This document shows positions 13,314 through 25,449 of a stretch of DNA of 64,000 nt, piece by piece. The translations under genes and the position numbers were made by a program. The notes beneath the pieces are model-generated. The model had not been told where the DNA came from. It did no database searches and saw only the letters and a list, made by a program, of their open reading frames with translations. The stretch lies in contig JAUCBN010000034.1 of the NCBI GenBank assembly GCA_035048815.1, forward strand, positions 16,416,737 through 16,480,736, written 5' to 3'. Source of the DNA: Abelmoschus esculentus. Its lineage: Eukaryota > Streptophyta > Magnoliopsida > Malvales > Malvaceae. Positions within the stretch are counted from its first letter, which is position 1. Each line of letters starts with the position of its first letter.

Positions 13314-13352
13314 GATGCACCCAATCCTTATGGGTGCAGGATTGGGTGCATC
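13314..13352. repeat. Perfect inverted repeat (hairpin)
   Basis: GATGCACCCAATCC (13314-13327) is followed by an 11-nt loop and its exact reverse complement GGATTGGGTGCATC (13339-13352). The loop itself holds a further GGGTGCA, so this heptamer motif occurs three times in 39 nt. It is much more GC-rich than its surroundings. Confidence 0.85.
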
Positions 13353-14027
13353 CATATCTAATATTTAATTTTTTAAAAAATATATTTATTTTAATATTAT
13401 TTTTTAAAAATTTATTATTTATTCCCCCTAGAATAGTCAACAGTTTTGTTAAACTATCTGAGTTTGTTAAAAGCACTGCAACCTCATAACCAGAAAATCT
13501 GAGCACAAGATTCAAGACCTAAAGATGAAGCAAACCCAAAAGATTTTCGAAAAACAATGAAGAAGATGAAGATGAAGCAGATATGGTCCCCGCCACAAGT
13601 GTGGTCAGGGGTAAAACATTCGGACTCCCCCACCGTCGGTCGGATTTCTTGGTCTCAATCCATTTCTCAAGACAAATGCTGCTACAAAACGTATCCATTT
13701 CCATTTAATTAATTACAAAACCTATGGGTTGTCGTCAAAATGTTGAGCAAAAGGTGTTGTCGTTAGGGTTTCATGCGGCACTGCTTTACTTGCACAGCTT
13801 GCCGACAAGTGGCACTGCCTTCTTCTGTTCATCCTTCAACTCTCATCCTTTTCTACGTTAATTAGATTCAGTTAATTTAAGGCTGCAAATTGACATTTAG
13901 GGTTCTTAGCTACTTTACTAGGGAAGGGACCAGGCAGGCAAGGGGAACATGTGGATATTTGCAGATATCTTTTTTTTTTTTATTTGGATAATGTTTTAGT
14001 TTATAATTTCTAATTTATTATCTAGTT

Positions 14028-14051
14028 TATATATATATATATATATATATA
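14028..14051. repeat. (TA)n microsatellite
   Basis: Uninterrupted alternation of T and A for 24 nt. Shorter TA tracts occur near 23475-23495 and 48475-48495. Confidence 0.9.
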
Positions 14052-14104
14052 ATTTGGAACAACAGTCCAAATCCTCTACGTCTTTTATCATGTCTCTATC
14101 TATA

Positions 14105-14345
14105 CTTCATGTTAAAAATTTAAAAAAAAATTGAATTTTAAACCTTAACCCTTATTTTCTACATCTTAAACCCTAAATCCTACATCTTAAAAAATATGTC
14201 CTACCCCTAATTCCTTAAACCATAACCACAACCCATAACCTAGAACCCTAACCCTTCTAATTTTGAAACGGAGACACAAATAGAAGCATAAAAAAGAAGT
14301 AGACGATTTACACCCGCGTGTAACAGCTTCGTCATCGATACTTTT
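14105..14345 (+). repeat. CCCTAA-like dispersed repeat, copy 1
   Basis: A poly-A stretch, then repeated variations on AACCCTAA/AACCCTTA, the phrase CATAACCACAACCCATAACC, then GGAGACACAAATAGAAGC and AGACGATTTACACCC. The same order of phrases returns at 25255, 37010 and 38455, and inverted at 27690. No coding capacity and no obvious terminal repeats. Boundaries are approximate. Confidence 0.65.
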
Positions 14346-15969
14346 GTCATTTTTTAAAAAAAACACCGTCTTCGGAGAAATCAAGGCTTACGTCCAAGAT
14401 CAATGAAGCCCCCGAGTTTCATTAATATATTAAATAGCTTTATTTACGAGGTGTATAAATTATCAAAAAATTAAAAATATATATAAACAAATTCTACCTA
14501 TAACCATATTAAACCCATTAAAAATTAATTTCATAAATAATACAAAAATTTTCAATGTATTAAACCAAACTAAATTATTTTTTGTATGAATATTTGCCTT
14601 GATGAACTTCAAGAGTCTTTAGAAAGTGAAAGACCTCAATTATAATGATTAATAAACCCCAGCATGAGGATAAAGCTCCATATTCTTATCAAAATCATCA
14701 TGATTTGAAGAAGAGTAGGGCATATCGCAGGAGCCGACGGCGCTGCACTTCTTTACACGAGACAGTGGGTGGCCGGTGGCCCTGCTAAGTTTTTGGTAGG
14801 GTAAGTGGACAAATATCCGTCGGCATACACAGGCAGCTTAAACCATACTCTTCTAAATTCATCACCCAATTTATTCGAACTGTCTGTGCAATCACTGATT
14901 CTGCACTAAACGAAACAGAAGCTTATAGTACTAATAATTCTATATAAAAAAGGATTAAAATTGAAGTGTTTGAAGTTATCATATATACAGTGAATATTGT
15001 CCCCTTTATCTGTTTTAGTTCTTTAATATTTATAGTGTAGAAGAAAGCCCTTAGCCCCTTATAGTCCTAGGTAAACTTTTCTTCTTTTGATCTCTCTAGC
15101 CTTTTGATGAATATTGTAACTGCAGTCTTGCAGATAAAATGGATTAATCTAGTATTAATTTTCATAGAATTAGCTTATAGTCTTTCGTAATTGCATGTAA
15201 AGTTTTGATGTCGAAGGAATAATAAAGTATTCGGAAGAAATGCTGTCTCTAAGTGGGATTGGTGTTCTTTTTTCACTGTTTTTGTGAAGCTTTTGATTTT
15301 TGATAGTAGGGTTCTTGGCTCCTGGGGTTTGGTTGCAGAGATATAATATAATAATAATCGTCTCTTTGTTTTCTTAACCCCCTGAAATTTGAGGGAAAGT
15401 GCCATGTGGTGAGCTCAGATATCTGCACATGCCTTCTCTCATTTCCAAGCTTTTGAGACTGTAAAATCAAATAATCAATACAGGGAAAACAAGGGCGGTG
15501 TGGTTTCCAAGAGAATCAGTTTCTGTAGGAAAACCCCTTGGCTTTTGTGTTCAGGAATTGAAAAATCCAGTTTATTATATAGTGAGCAATTGGGGGTTCT
15601 CAGTTCTGGGAATTGATGATGAAAATGAACAGTGCATGAGAGAAATAACCCAGAAATTTAGTCTTTCCTTGCACAGTACAGATTGTGTAATCCAAAAACA
15701 TTTGACTTGTTTCTTTATATTTTAACTTGCATGCTTCCTCTTTCCAAACCACTCACTTCCTCCTCTTCCTTGAGCAGTTTACTAAGCAAAACTGGCAACC
15801 TGGTTCCCTTCTTTCCTTTTTGGGTGCTACTATTTATATGAACAGCTGAATCATACATTATTTCCTACAAAAATACCTTCTTTGTTACTGGGTATGTTCC
15901 TTTTTGATCTATGAAATCCATTTTCTCTGAATATCTAGAACAAGAAACATTACTGTTTTTTTCTAGTCC

Positions 15970-16653
15970 ATGGAGTTGGAAAATGATCAAATGGGTACTG
16001 GTTTTTTGATCTTTGGGTTCTTATCCGTCTTCTTCACATCTACAGTCTTGATCTTCTCAACTGTTCTCTTCATATTGTCTAAGAGGAAACTGAAGTTGGC
16101 GGTGGAATCAGTCGAAGAGGATATTCATGAATCTGTTGAAGAAAGCACGGTTCAAATGGAAGACATGTCGGCATCAAGACAACAGCTTGAAACTGAAATT
16201 AGTAAGGCAAACTCGGAAGAGGAAAGTGGTTCATATGATCATCAGATCCATGACTTCATGGTCCAATCATCAGATGTCTTGTCTGAAAACGAATGTATCG
16301 ATTACCAGTTGTCAACCACCGAGGGCTCTGAAGTGGAGTGGCCTTTCCGGGATAACATGGATCGAACACCGGATTGTTCCGACAACGGATCGATATCCGA
16401 CGAAGACAGTCTCATTGAAATCTCACTTTCTGAAGGAAATTACGTTAGGCACGAAGAAGAAGAAGATACAACTAACAAGTACAGTATGCAGCAGAAATTG
16501 CCAGGTGATTTCATTCCGGAATCCATTTTCCAGCAACGGAGTATAATGGATGTTTTGTCAGAGTTGAACGACATGAACGAGGAGGAAAATCTGATAGAGA
16601 TTGACATATCTATAGGCTCCATCAAGTGTTCAAGGTTTGAGATTGAAGCTTAA
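15970..16653 (+). CDS. Membrane-anchored acidic protein of unknown function
   Basis: One open exon of 227 aa starting MELENDQMGTGFLIFGF. Residues about 11-35 form a single hydrophobic span (LIFGFLSVFFTSTVLIFSTV), followed by a basic stop-transfer segment (SKRKLKLAV); the rest is very acidic and Ser-rich. Two similar segments occur near residues 148-158 and 208-218: DSLIEISLSEG and ENLIEIDISIG. The protein ends SIKCSRFEIEA. Codon use is even through the frame and overlapping frames lack any family signature, so I take it as real. I do not recognise a named domain; it resembles uncharacterised plant single-span proteins. The ATG sits just after a tttttttctag, a possible 5' UTR intron acceptor. 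Confidence 0.75.
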   Translation: MELENDQMGTGFLIFGFLSVFFTSTVLIFSTVLFILSKRKLKLAVESVEEDIHESVEESTVQMEDMSASRQQLETEISKANSEEESGSYDHQIHDFMVQSSDVLSENECIDYQLSTTEGSEVEWPFRDNMDRTPDCSDNGSISDEDSLIEISLSEGNYVRHEEEEDTTNKYSMQQKLPGDFIPESIFQQRSIMDVLSELNDMNEEENLIEIDISIGSIKCSRFEIEA

Positions 16654-18925
16654 TTACTTAAGATGATAATCTTTTACATTTCTGTTTCCAAATGTTCCAA
16701 GTTTTTTTTTTCTTTCTTTTTTGATCCATCTGGATTTGGTGTTTCAATTTCTGCCATTTCATGTGGTAATATTATTCTAAACTTTGTCTACCCTCCCTGC
16801 TACTGCATCACCCTCTTGTTAATTTCTCTTAATGCTCATTAAAGTAATAAAAAGTGGAGAGTTGGATGCACCTTCTTAAGCATGCCTGGGGGTTCCTGGA
16901 GTCTGGAGATATGTAAGCTGAAATTAATCAGATTCAGTTCATATACAGTGTTAAACATAAACATGGTCTGGATCCATTATGAAAAAGGCAGTTGCAGGAT
17001 CTACAATTTTCTATAAGGGTGCAAATTGATAAGAAGGTATAATAAAATTATAAGACGTGTAAAATTATAAGAGTTTAAGGGTGTAAAATTAAATTATTAA
17101 TATAAGATATAAAAGAAATATATATAAAATATAAGAGAATTTTAAATTTTTAAAAGGTACAACTGCTTTCCAACATGTTCGATCCATCCTGATTACCTTT
17201 GTTTAGTTTAATTGAGATATAATTATACAAGTTTCTTCATGACGGATATATACACATATTATCTCAAGTATAGGCTATATTAGTGAGAAACTCAATTACC
17301 GTTACAAGTAATTTGGATATATATATTTTTTATAATAATCATTTAATTTTTATTAAAACTATAAAAGATATGATTATAACGCATTAAAAAATAATAAGAC
17401 TAATTTATTAAAAAAAATTATAATTCTAAAATAAAAAATAGTAAATATTTTTATAGATATATACATACCATCAAAAATAAAAGTTTTCTTTCATTTTTTA
17501 ATCTTTATCCATTCGAGATGCATAATAATTAAAAAAAGGAAAGATGAACCACTTAAATTATCATGTAGAATGTTTTGCTACTCAAGACTGATTACATCGA
17601 CAAACAAACAATCATCAATCGAGATGGATTTAATATTTTATGATTACAAATAAAATCATAATTAAAAATTAATGTTGTTTAAATTTTTGCATGAACAATA
17701 AACAACTGTTAATGTATACTGAAATCATATTACAAGATCAGGCTTGCCTGAAAATTGTGGTGGGCTGTCCATTCCTCTGTCCTTGCCTGTCCATTTGACT
17801 TTGGCAATGTTTTCTGAGGTAAATGAGCCTATTCCTGCATTGTTACACCAGGCCTAGATAGTGCAATTTAGGTCCATTCATATTCCCTAACAGAATTAAA
17901 CACACGGATTAGGCTGAAAACAATACCAAACAGGGACTAAACAAAGGAAAAGAAGCGTCGGTGGGGCTCTGCTGACGGTCGTGCTTGCCAACATGGACGA
18001 ACGCTCTAGCACGTTCCTGCCGACAACTGTGGCTACTGGCTCCCACACATTAAACCATTCCCAATACAGCTATAATAAACTTGTAGTAAACGAATCAAAA
18101 TTGTAGAAGAAAAGAATGCTGACAAGTGACGAGAGGCCTATGCACGATTAACAGGCAGTATAATACGACGCCGGTGGGTTCCACCAGTTATCTACGTGTA
18201 TGAAGAAAACCCTAAATATCAACAAAAACAAACAGTATGCACGACTAAAAACGGATTACCAATAATGGAATGAAGGTCTTACGAAAAGGTTGGACTTTTC
18301 TTTGGGGAAAGACTACATGGTTACCGAAGGTTAGTTAATTGAATCTAAACACACTACAAATATATTGTAATGCCACGTTCTCAAATAAATTTACAGACCA
18401 AGACATAATTTATTACATACTCTGTCAGGATTTCGGAGTCAAGGGAAGAACTCCGAGGCATCCCTCTCGGATATGACAACCTTGAAAACTCGGCAGCCAT
18501 TTTCGATGCCATCTTTCTCGCTCCAAGACAAGAAAAACAGATTAAAATATCAACGAAACAAGACAAAAACACTGACTAGACAGACATTAATATGACTTAG
18601 GGAAAGAAATATGTACATAAAATCTACGTAATTAACAAAATTTTACTTGATTAATTAATAGTTTTTTGGAATAAATTCAAGTTCTGATTGATTAATGATT
18701 AAATATTAAATTTAATTTGGTCGATGATGAAACAACCTTTAAGTTTTGACCGTTAAAGTGAGGATGAGGGGTCCAATCACAGCCATTAATTAGTTGGCAG
18801 AGATCAGCCATCTTAGACTCCAAATCTCCCAAGCTTGCTCTACTTAAACACAGACACGACCCCAGCTTCACCAGATCCAACCCACCACTAGGCCTCCGGT
18901 TACAAGACCCAGCATCCCCGCCACC
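16654..18925. other. Intergenic region without a supported gene
   Basis: AT-rich from about 17000 to 17700, then more balanced (17750-18900). A short minus-strand frame near 18410-18540 (RKMASKMAAEFSRLSYPRGM) reads like protein but has no start context or partner exons that I can define. The final 150 nt are the presumed promoter and 5' UTR of the FLA gene. Confidence 0.5.
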
Positions 18926-20200
18926 ATGCCACCAGCAACCACCGCCCTCTTCCCCTCTCTTTCTCTCTTCCTCATCTTACTCTTCTCCACCTCTTCCACC
19001 TCAAATGCTCACAACATCACCCGCATCCTCGCCAAACATCCCGAATTCTCCACCTTCAACCACTACCTCACCGTCACTCACTTGGCTGCCGAGATCAACC
19101 GTCGCCAAACCATAACTGTTCTCGCCCTCAACAATGCAGCCATGTCATCCCTCTTGTCTAAACAACTCCCCCTCTACACCCTCAAGAATGTCCTATCTCT
19201 CCATGTCCTCGTCGACTACTTCGGTTCCAAGAAGCTTCACCAGATTACCAATGGAACAGCTCTGACATCCACCATGTTCCAGGCTACCGGTGCTGCTCCT
19301 GGTTCCTCAGGCTATATCAACATAACAGATCTTAAAGGTGGAAAAGTAGGCTTCGGGGCCGAAAACAATGACGGAAAACTAGACGCTGTTTACGTTAAAG
19401 CCGTAGCAGAGCTTCCTTACAACATCTCTGTCTTACAAATTAGTCAGGTAGTATATATATATAGTTTCTTATTCTTATGTTGCCGATTAGCTAAATCTTT
19501 TATTTTGATTCAGCCTTTGAATTCTGCCGAAGCTGAAGCACCAACCACAGCGCCAAGCCAGGTTAATCTGACGGCGATAATGTCGAAGCAAGGATGCAAA
19601 GCGTTTGCAGATTTGTTAATATCTTCAGGAGCTGATGCGACATTCAACGAAAACATCGATGGAGGATTAACTGTGTTTTGCCCGACCGACCCTGTTATAA
19701 AGGATTTCATGCCCAAATACAAGAACTTGACAGCAGCCAAGAAAGTGTCCCTGCTGTTGTATCACGGCATTCCCGTGTATCAGTCCTTGCAGATGCTGAA
19801 AACCAACAATGGGATTATGAACACACTGGCCACGGATGGTGCGAACAAGTACGATTTCACCATTCAAAACGACGGCGAGGTGGTGGCATTGGAAACTAAA
19901 GTTATAACCGCAAAGATTACAGGGACTTTGAAGGATGAGGAGCCATTGATTGTTTACAAAATTAACAAGGTATTGTTGCCTAGGGAGTTGTTCAAACCAG
20001 TGGAAGCACCGGCTGAGTCACCAAAACCCTCGAAATCTAAGCACAAGGTAGTGGCCGATGCCCCAGAATCCGATGCACCAGCGGAGAGTGATCCGGCTGA
20101 CGATCAGACGGCAGATAATCAAAATGGGGTTGCGGGATTGAATGGTAGGGGATTGTTAACGGTGTTGGTGAGCTTATGCCTTGGGGTATTATTAATATGA
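18926..20200 (+). CDS. FLA2: Fasciclin-like arabinogalactan protein, FLA1/FLA2 type
   Basis: The start lies in a strong context (ccaccATG). The N-terminus is a signal peptide (LFLILLFSTSSTSNA), followed by a first fasciclin domain (HNITRILAKHPEFSTFNHYL ... TITVLALNNAAM ... LHVLVDYFG), a second fasciclin domain (NLTAIMSKQGCKAFADLL ... GGLTVFCPTD ... LLLYHGIPVYQS ... MNTLATDGANKYDF), an Ala/Pro/Ser-rich AGP tail, and a hydrophobic C-terminus (LLTVLVSLCLGVLLI) typical of GPI-anchor signals. These cell-surface glycoproteins act in cell-wall and adhesion processes. Between the two domains sits a 66-nt segment, 19448-19513, with gtagta and attcag ends that I read as an intron; it is in frame and has no stop. 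Spliced, the protein is 402 aa (ISVLQISQ joined to PLNSAEAEAP); unspliced, it is 424 aa. Confidence 0.93.
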   Translation: MPPATTALFPSLSLFLILLFSTSSTSNAHNITRILAKHPEFSTFNHYLTVTHLAAEINRRQTITVLALNNAAMSSLLSKQLPLYTLKNVLSLHVLVDYFGSKKLHQITNGTALTSTMFQATGAAPGSSGYINITDLKGGKVGFGAENNDGKLDAVYVKAVAELPYNISVLQISQVVYIYSFLFLCCRLAKSFILIQPLNSAEAEAPTTAPSQVNLTAIMSKQGCKAFADLLISSGADATFNENIDGGLTVFCPTDPVIKDFMPKYKNLTAAKKVSLLLYHGIPVYQSLQMLKTNNGIMNTLATDGANKYDFTIQNDGEVVALETKVITAKITGTLKDEEPLIVYKINKVLLPRELFKPVEAPAESPKPSKSKHKVVADAPESDAPAESDPADDQTADNQNGVAGLNGRGLLTVLVSLCLGVLLI

Positions 20201-20864
20201 ACATACTGAAATAAAAATATTTATCAGATTGATAGAAATTGATTGCATAGGGCATGAGACAACGGGCAATGAGACCCTTATTTGAAATTTTCTTTTGTAA
20301 TCTTTTTCATTTTTTGGTGGTTTGTGAGCTGAAGAGCAATAAGTGATCGAGTTGAGTCCCACTTGCATGGGTCAGTTTCTTTATTCTTGTACTTTTCCCC
20401 CCTTTTGTCATTAATTTGCCTGTATAGAATAGATTATAAAATATCTCATATAGTTATGATTTAGATCTAGAAACCAAACACGGAAGTTGCTATGCTGGAA
20501 TTTCGTCTTGCCCATGTTCTAGTAACATGCCATATGACAGCACTGCAGGTTGCTGAATTAAACACATTGTCTTCTGTGTGAGGTGTACCAGGCATGCAAA
20601 TACTTCTGCTTTGAATAAAACTTGACATAATACTCAAAAAATAGTACAAAAGGTCTACTAAATCTTAGTTCAGTTCACATTGTTATTGCTGCAATATATA
20701 GAAGGATGTGTGTTCGAGCATGCAAAAGCACACACTATCTCCTGATATATGGGTGGGGACTAATAACTTCATGAGGCTTCAGTTGTAGAGTTTGGTTTCT
20801 GTTTCATCAGTCTGTGCATGAAACAATTATTCATGAACCATATGTGGAACCTTGTCATTGCTGC
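20201..20864. other. Spacer between convergent FLA and Nudix genes
   Basis: It presumably holds the 3' UTRs of both flanking genes. Nothing else is recognisable. Confidence 0.5.
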
Positions 20865-22314
20865 TTACGGCTTGTTCAGATCTCTGTTGAAGTACAAGTA
20901 GCTAGTTTTCCCAGAAGATGTGGTTCTCGGAATCGGAGAAAATCCGGCGTAGTCTGTATCCAACTTTGTTAAGCATACATTGGCAACACTGCTAAAGGCA
21001 TCATGTTTTTGGACAAAAGGTTGAGCCGCATACTCATTGAATAGCATCCACTGCGGAAAGATGTCAATATTTGATTGTTAAAAGTTAATCAGAGATGGTT
21101 AAACTCTTCCACTGTTCACCGGAATATACCTTAGCTGCTTCGATCTCCGTATCTTGCTTCTGTATGTTGAAGCTGAGTGGACGCAACATGCAAACGAAAA
21201 ACAAATCCGATTTCGTAAAGAACGACCTGTGGCTTTGCCTGCAAGGGAGGGAAGATCGATATGTAAATCAACCTATGTAGTTCATTCTAACAAACAACTT
21301 TCTGAAACACAATTGGTGGAGACAATGAATATGAAGGGAAGGCCATATACCTGAATGCTAAAATTTCCTCGAACTCGGTATCGATCTAGGAAAAATAATA
21401 AACACCAGGGTCAGATTCACGATAGCAAGAGAGAAGCTTGATAATTATTCATTTTTCTTACTTACCCCTGTCTCTTCTTTAACTTCCCTGATGGCTGCTA
21501 TGCAAATATCCTCACCCTGTGGACTGAAAATTTCAGTTCAATCCAACACAGTGAAGAAGTAAACAAGACCATGTTCCTAGTTAACTCACCTCGTTAACAA
21601 CTCCGGTAGGAAATTTCCAGACACCTTTGCCTTTGAACGTGCCATTATTCTCCTGCACTACCAACACCTAAAACATAGAACATAATCAAGTTGAAAAGTC
21701 TGAATGCTTAGCAGATTCAAATAGCTCGTAAAAGAATTGAAGAAAGGGTTACCTCTCTTTTTTCATTGACAACGAAAGCACCGATCCCGACACGGTGTGA
21801 AGCATTTTCAGGAATCGTATTGATCGAATCACTGATCCAATTCACAAGCATTAGATAATCTGGTTCTGCATGGTGGTACCTGAACCCTTCCTGTGTAATT
21901 ACACACCGTTGAAAATACTCAAACTAGAAACATTGATGAACACAAGTCTTAAAACTACCGAAATTTCAATGCATTTACCTTAACCGAGGGTGCAACCAGA
22001 TTAACCAGTTGAATAGGCAATTTAATCCAAACACCCCTCTTCCCCTGCAGAAAGGCAATTTAAAACCACTTGAATTCTGCAGCAAAGCTATTAAGAAGAA
22101 AAGCTAGATAGATAGGATTTCTGACCTGTTGCTTCCATTGTAATATTGAAGCTCTAAGTGAAAAGGAGAATGCCTCAGATTCACAAGGTTCCTCCATGTT
22201 TATAATGACCCCACCATATGAATCCTCGACCCCATTAAGTAATTCAACCTGTTGAACTCCATTTTCAGACACCATCTGGTTTTCAATGGCTAATGCACTT
22301 GTTGAAGCCGACAT
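20865..22314 (-). CDS. Nudix hydrolase (plant NUDT2/6/7/10-like)
   Basis: Eight exons with fitting phases: 22126-22314, 21979-22044, 21753-21890, 21590-21667, 21466-21516, 21351-21385, 21130-21238 and 20865-21050; 283 aa. The Nudix box spans the exon 4/5/6 junctions at residues 153-175: GVVNEGEDICIAAIREVKEE followed by TGI, with all GX5EX7REUXEEXGU positions present. Upstream is the plant pre-Nudix segment (GVWIKLPIQLVNLVAPSVKE, then HHAEPDYLMLVNWI), and downstream FFTKSDLFFVCML and IEAAKWM, as in Arabidopsis NUDT2/6/7/10. Members hydrolyse ADP-ribose, NADH or related nucleotides and modulate redox and immune signalling; the substrate cannot be told from sequence. The length suggests the cytosolic subgroup rather than NUDT8. 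The open frame extends upstream of the ATG at 22314 without another ATG, and an upstream exon remains possible. Confidence 0.9.
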
Positions 22315-25254
22315 GTTTCTGACAGAGAAGCTTAACAAGTTACTGTTATATTGGCCTGCATGAATTGAAAAAATCAAAAGGAAACAGATTGATTAAGTTG
22401 AAAATAAGACCAATTCCAAATTCACAAGTTCTAAATCCTATCATAAACATGGACCCTTTCAATATTGAAGGCCAGAATCTCCACTTTGTCATATATTTCT
22501 TCATATATATTAGTATATAATCTAAAAACTGAGCATCCTGAAATGGTCCCATTCAAAATCTGGAGTAAAAGCAATTTGACACCTTAGGAGAGACAAAAAC
22601 AAGAAACAAGGTGAAGAAGGGAGACAGAATCTTGAGAATCAAAAGACAACACTAGACAGGAAACTGTCGAATATGACTTTCTTGAGATAAAGCAATAAGG
22701 ATCAAGTGGCCTCAGACTCTGCCTGTAAATTAGAACTACGTATATTTATATTGTGAACATGATTTGAACTTTCTCAAGACAGGAAACCACCATGTAATAA
22801 CGATAAAGAACGATGGAGTTGACGCGGATCGAGCAAAATAATGGATTCGTGGAGGAAAAGGTTGAGAAAGATAACAGAACGTTCAAAGGGAAAAGAAAAG
22901 GTCCAATGATGTTTCCACCCCATCAAACTTATAAAAAAGTCATTTTAATCCTTATTTTACCTTTTTTGCCTTTAAACCTTTATTTTTATTTTTTGAAATT
23001 AAATCAATTGATGAAAAATAAAAGACATGTCAATTTCAAATAATTTAAATTTAAGTATTTATATTTTGGGTCAAGATATATTTTAACTCTCGAATTCGTA
23101 TTAATATTTAATTTATCTTATTCATGAAAAAATACACTCAATTGGACCGTTGAACTGACAAATTACATTAATTTAGTTCTTTAACTGATGTTAATTATTA
23201 TTGTGATAATATATCCGTTAAAAATGCAACCTATGATGCTGACGTGATAGTCTATATTAAAGGACGATATAATAATTTTGTTAAATGTTTGAGGGCTACA
23301 ATGTTATTAGTACCAAAGGACATGACATAGAAAACGTGTTCCCTGCCGTCTTTTGAATTTATGTTTTTTTCCTTCCACAAGTTGAGCAGAAAATGTTTTG
23401 GATTAGAAACTAAAACACGCTTTAGAGTAAGTTTCGTAGAAAATTAAAGCAAGATTGCATGCCTACGACAACAAGTTATATATATATATATATTAGTTAC
23501 TTGTAGTTGAGTAGAATTTATTTAAGTAAAAATACGTTTTAGTTAAATTATTTATCGTTAGTTAGATGTAATTAAAATTTATATAGGTATAAATATGTTA
23601 TATATACACTTAATCAGTCAATAAAATATACGGAATTTCACTCATTTTTATAAAAGTTTATGATTTATTTTTACATTATTCGATATTAGCAGTTGCTTAT
23701 AGACATATACAAGCAGATACATTTTGAATGATGGATGTGTGGATGGATTTAAATTATACCTCCGTAGGCGATTGTGGATTTAAAAATTATACTTACCATA
23801 AATGAAGTGTCGATGGTGATTCTAGGTGGGTATGAATATAAGAGAGAAGGCCCGTCCCGCCTATTTGCCATCCTATAATAAATTTTAACTATTCTTTATA
23901 TTTAATTAGGGATGATAACCCATTAATGAATAATTAAATACAAAAGTTCTTTATATATTTTTAATTATGGATGGTGAGCGCCATTACTGCCCTTCCTAAG
24001 GGATGCCCTTGAAGATTTAGTTTAGTTCGTAGAGGTTTCTGTCAGGTATTCAAAATTTTTGTGTTATGTATTTATTTATATTATAGGTGTATAAAATAAA
24101 TCGTAAAGGTTAAATTTTATCAGTTAAATAATTTTAATTAATCAATCATTAAAAATAATGATTAATAATAATTTATTAGTTATATTATAAAATTGTTTAG
24201 ACATAAAATAAAATTTATCTATTTAAATATATATTTTTTAATTTTTTAATATAATATTTATCGAAAATATAATTTTATTATTCTAAAAAAGAATTAATAA
24301 ATTTATGAAAAAATTATAATCAATTATATATTAACTTGTAACTGAATTATAATTTAATAATTATTATAATAATTAATAATTATTTATGTTAAATTGTACG
24401 ATTAACCTAACCTACATTATACGGTGGCATGTTTAGCTTAGTGCCTTTTAATCTTTGCGCCGTCGTAAAATTAAAAGTAATTAATAATGTCATAATATAA
24501 CATTAAGAAACAATTAATATTATCATAATATACAATTAAAAGCCATAATCTATTTAAGAAAAATAAGTAACTAAATCTATTTAATCGGGGATAGTATCAA
24601 TTTTAATATTGATTGTTAAAATTAAATATTATTATTATTTATTTTTATTGTTTGTTTTATTTTTTTAGTTTTAAATAAATAACTATATCTTTGTAGTATA
24701 TTTTATTTTCCGGAATTTTAAAATTTTTTTTTATTAAAATTAAATTTAATGTTGTCATAATCGATAAGATATCACCTTTTAATTATTCAGTTTCTTTTTT
24801 ACTCATTCATATATATATATATATTTAAAAAATATAATCCAAATGAAACAATTTAACTGTCATCATTATCAAATTAAAAATAATTAATTGCACCGTAATC
24901 AAAATCTGCCTTGAAGCAGAGAAGTGTGAACGTTGGCATGTCATCCCTAATTAAAAATATTAAAGAATGTTTTAAAATTTAATTATTTATCAATGGACGC
25001 ACCATCCTAATTAAATATAAAGAATAATTAAAATTCATTTAGTCTTGGCATTAATCGGTGTCCAATTTTCCTAATATTTACGAATATATCTGCAAGGATT
25101 TGGTCTTGGTTTTATATTTAATTTCAAAAATTAGGTATACGGACTTTAATTTCGTTAGACTCTGATCGTTGTTTCTAGTTTCGCATAATTCACACTTAAA
25201 TTAATCATAAAATTACGTACAAATCGAATAAAAATTTTATGTCTTTAATCTCGT
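22315..25254. other. AT-rich intergenic region
   Basis: The first 500 nt are the Nudix upstream region. A short plus-strand frame at 22813-23043 has no recognisable motif. From about 23100 onward the DNA is repeat-like and AT-rich with a (TA)n tract near 23475. At 23500-23640 there is LTR-like texture (a TATAAATA motif and an AATAAA), but no partner repeat or primer site was found. Confidence 0.5.
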
Positions 25255-25449
25255 ATTTTACTTTAATTTTTTCTTTTAAAATAAATTTTGAATTATAACC
25301 CTAATTTTTATTTTTAAACCCTATCCCTTAAAAATACACCATATCCCTAATTCTTAAAATCATAACCACAGCCCATAACTTTGAACCCTAAACTCTAAAC
25401 TCACTATTTTAAAATGTGATATATTAAAAGAAACAGACGATTATAACCC
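25255..25449 (+). repeat. CCCTAA-like dispersed repeat, copy 2, abutting a CYP79 TATA box
   Basis: Same phrase order as copy 1: ATTATAACCCTAATT, TTTAAACCCTATCCCTTAAA, CATAACCACAGCCCATAAC, GAACCCTAAACTCTAAACTC, CTATTTTAAAATGTGATAT, then AGACGATTATAACCC. The repeat ends within a few nucleotides of the TATA box at 25450. Confidence 0.65.

Larger units (their letters stand above)
11725..15969. other. Gene-poor intergenic region with repeats
   Basis: The first 300 nt are the SnRK1 beta upstream region. From about 12500 the DNA is AT-rich. It contains a perfect 14-bp hairpin (13314-13352), a (TA)n tract (14028-14051) and one copy of the CCCTAA-like dispersed repeat (about 14105-14345). A GC-richer patch near 14715-14830 has no supported open frame. 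The last 400 nt are probably promoter and 5' UTR of the gene at 15970; a tctag acceptor just before its ATG suggests a 5' UTR intron. Confidence 0.5.

Noticed and set aside
14140..14250. Interstitial telomere repeat
   Set aside because: CCCTAA-like words are irregular, mixed with unrelated words, and recur in a fixed order elsewhere, so this is a dispersed repeat.
18410..18540. Protein-like minus-strand fragment (ASKMAAEFSRLSYPRGM)
   Set aside because: Good texture but very short, with no partner exons or start context; not enough to call a gene or pseudogene.
23480..23640. Possible solo LTR (TATA-like and AATAAA motifs)
   Set aside because: No TG...CA ends with a target duplication and no second copy in the window.
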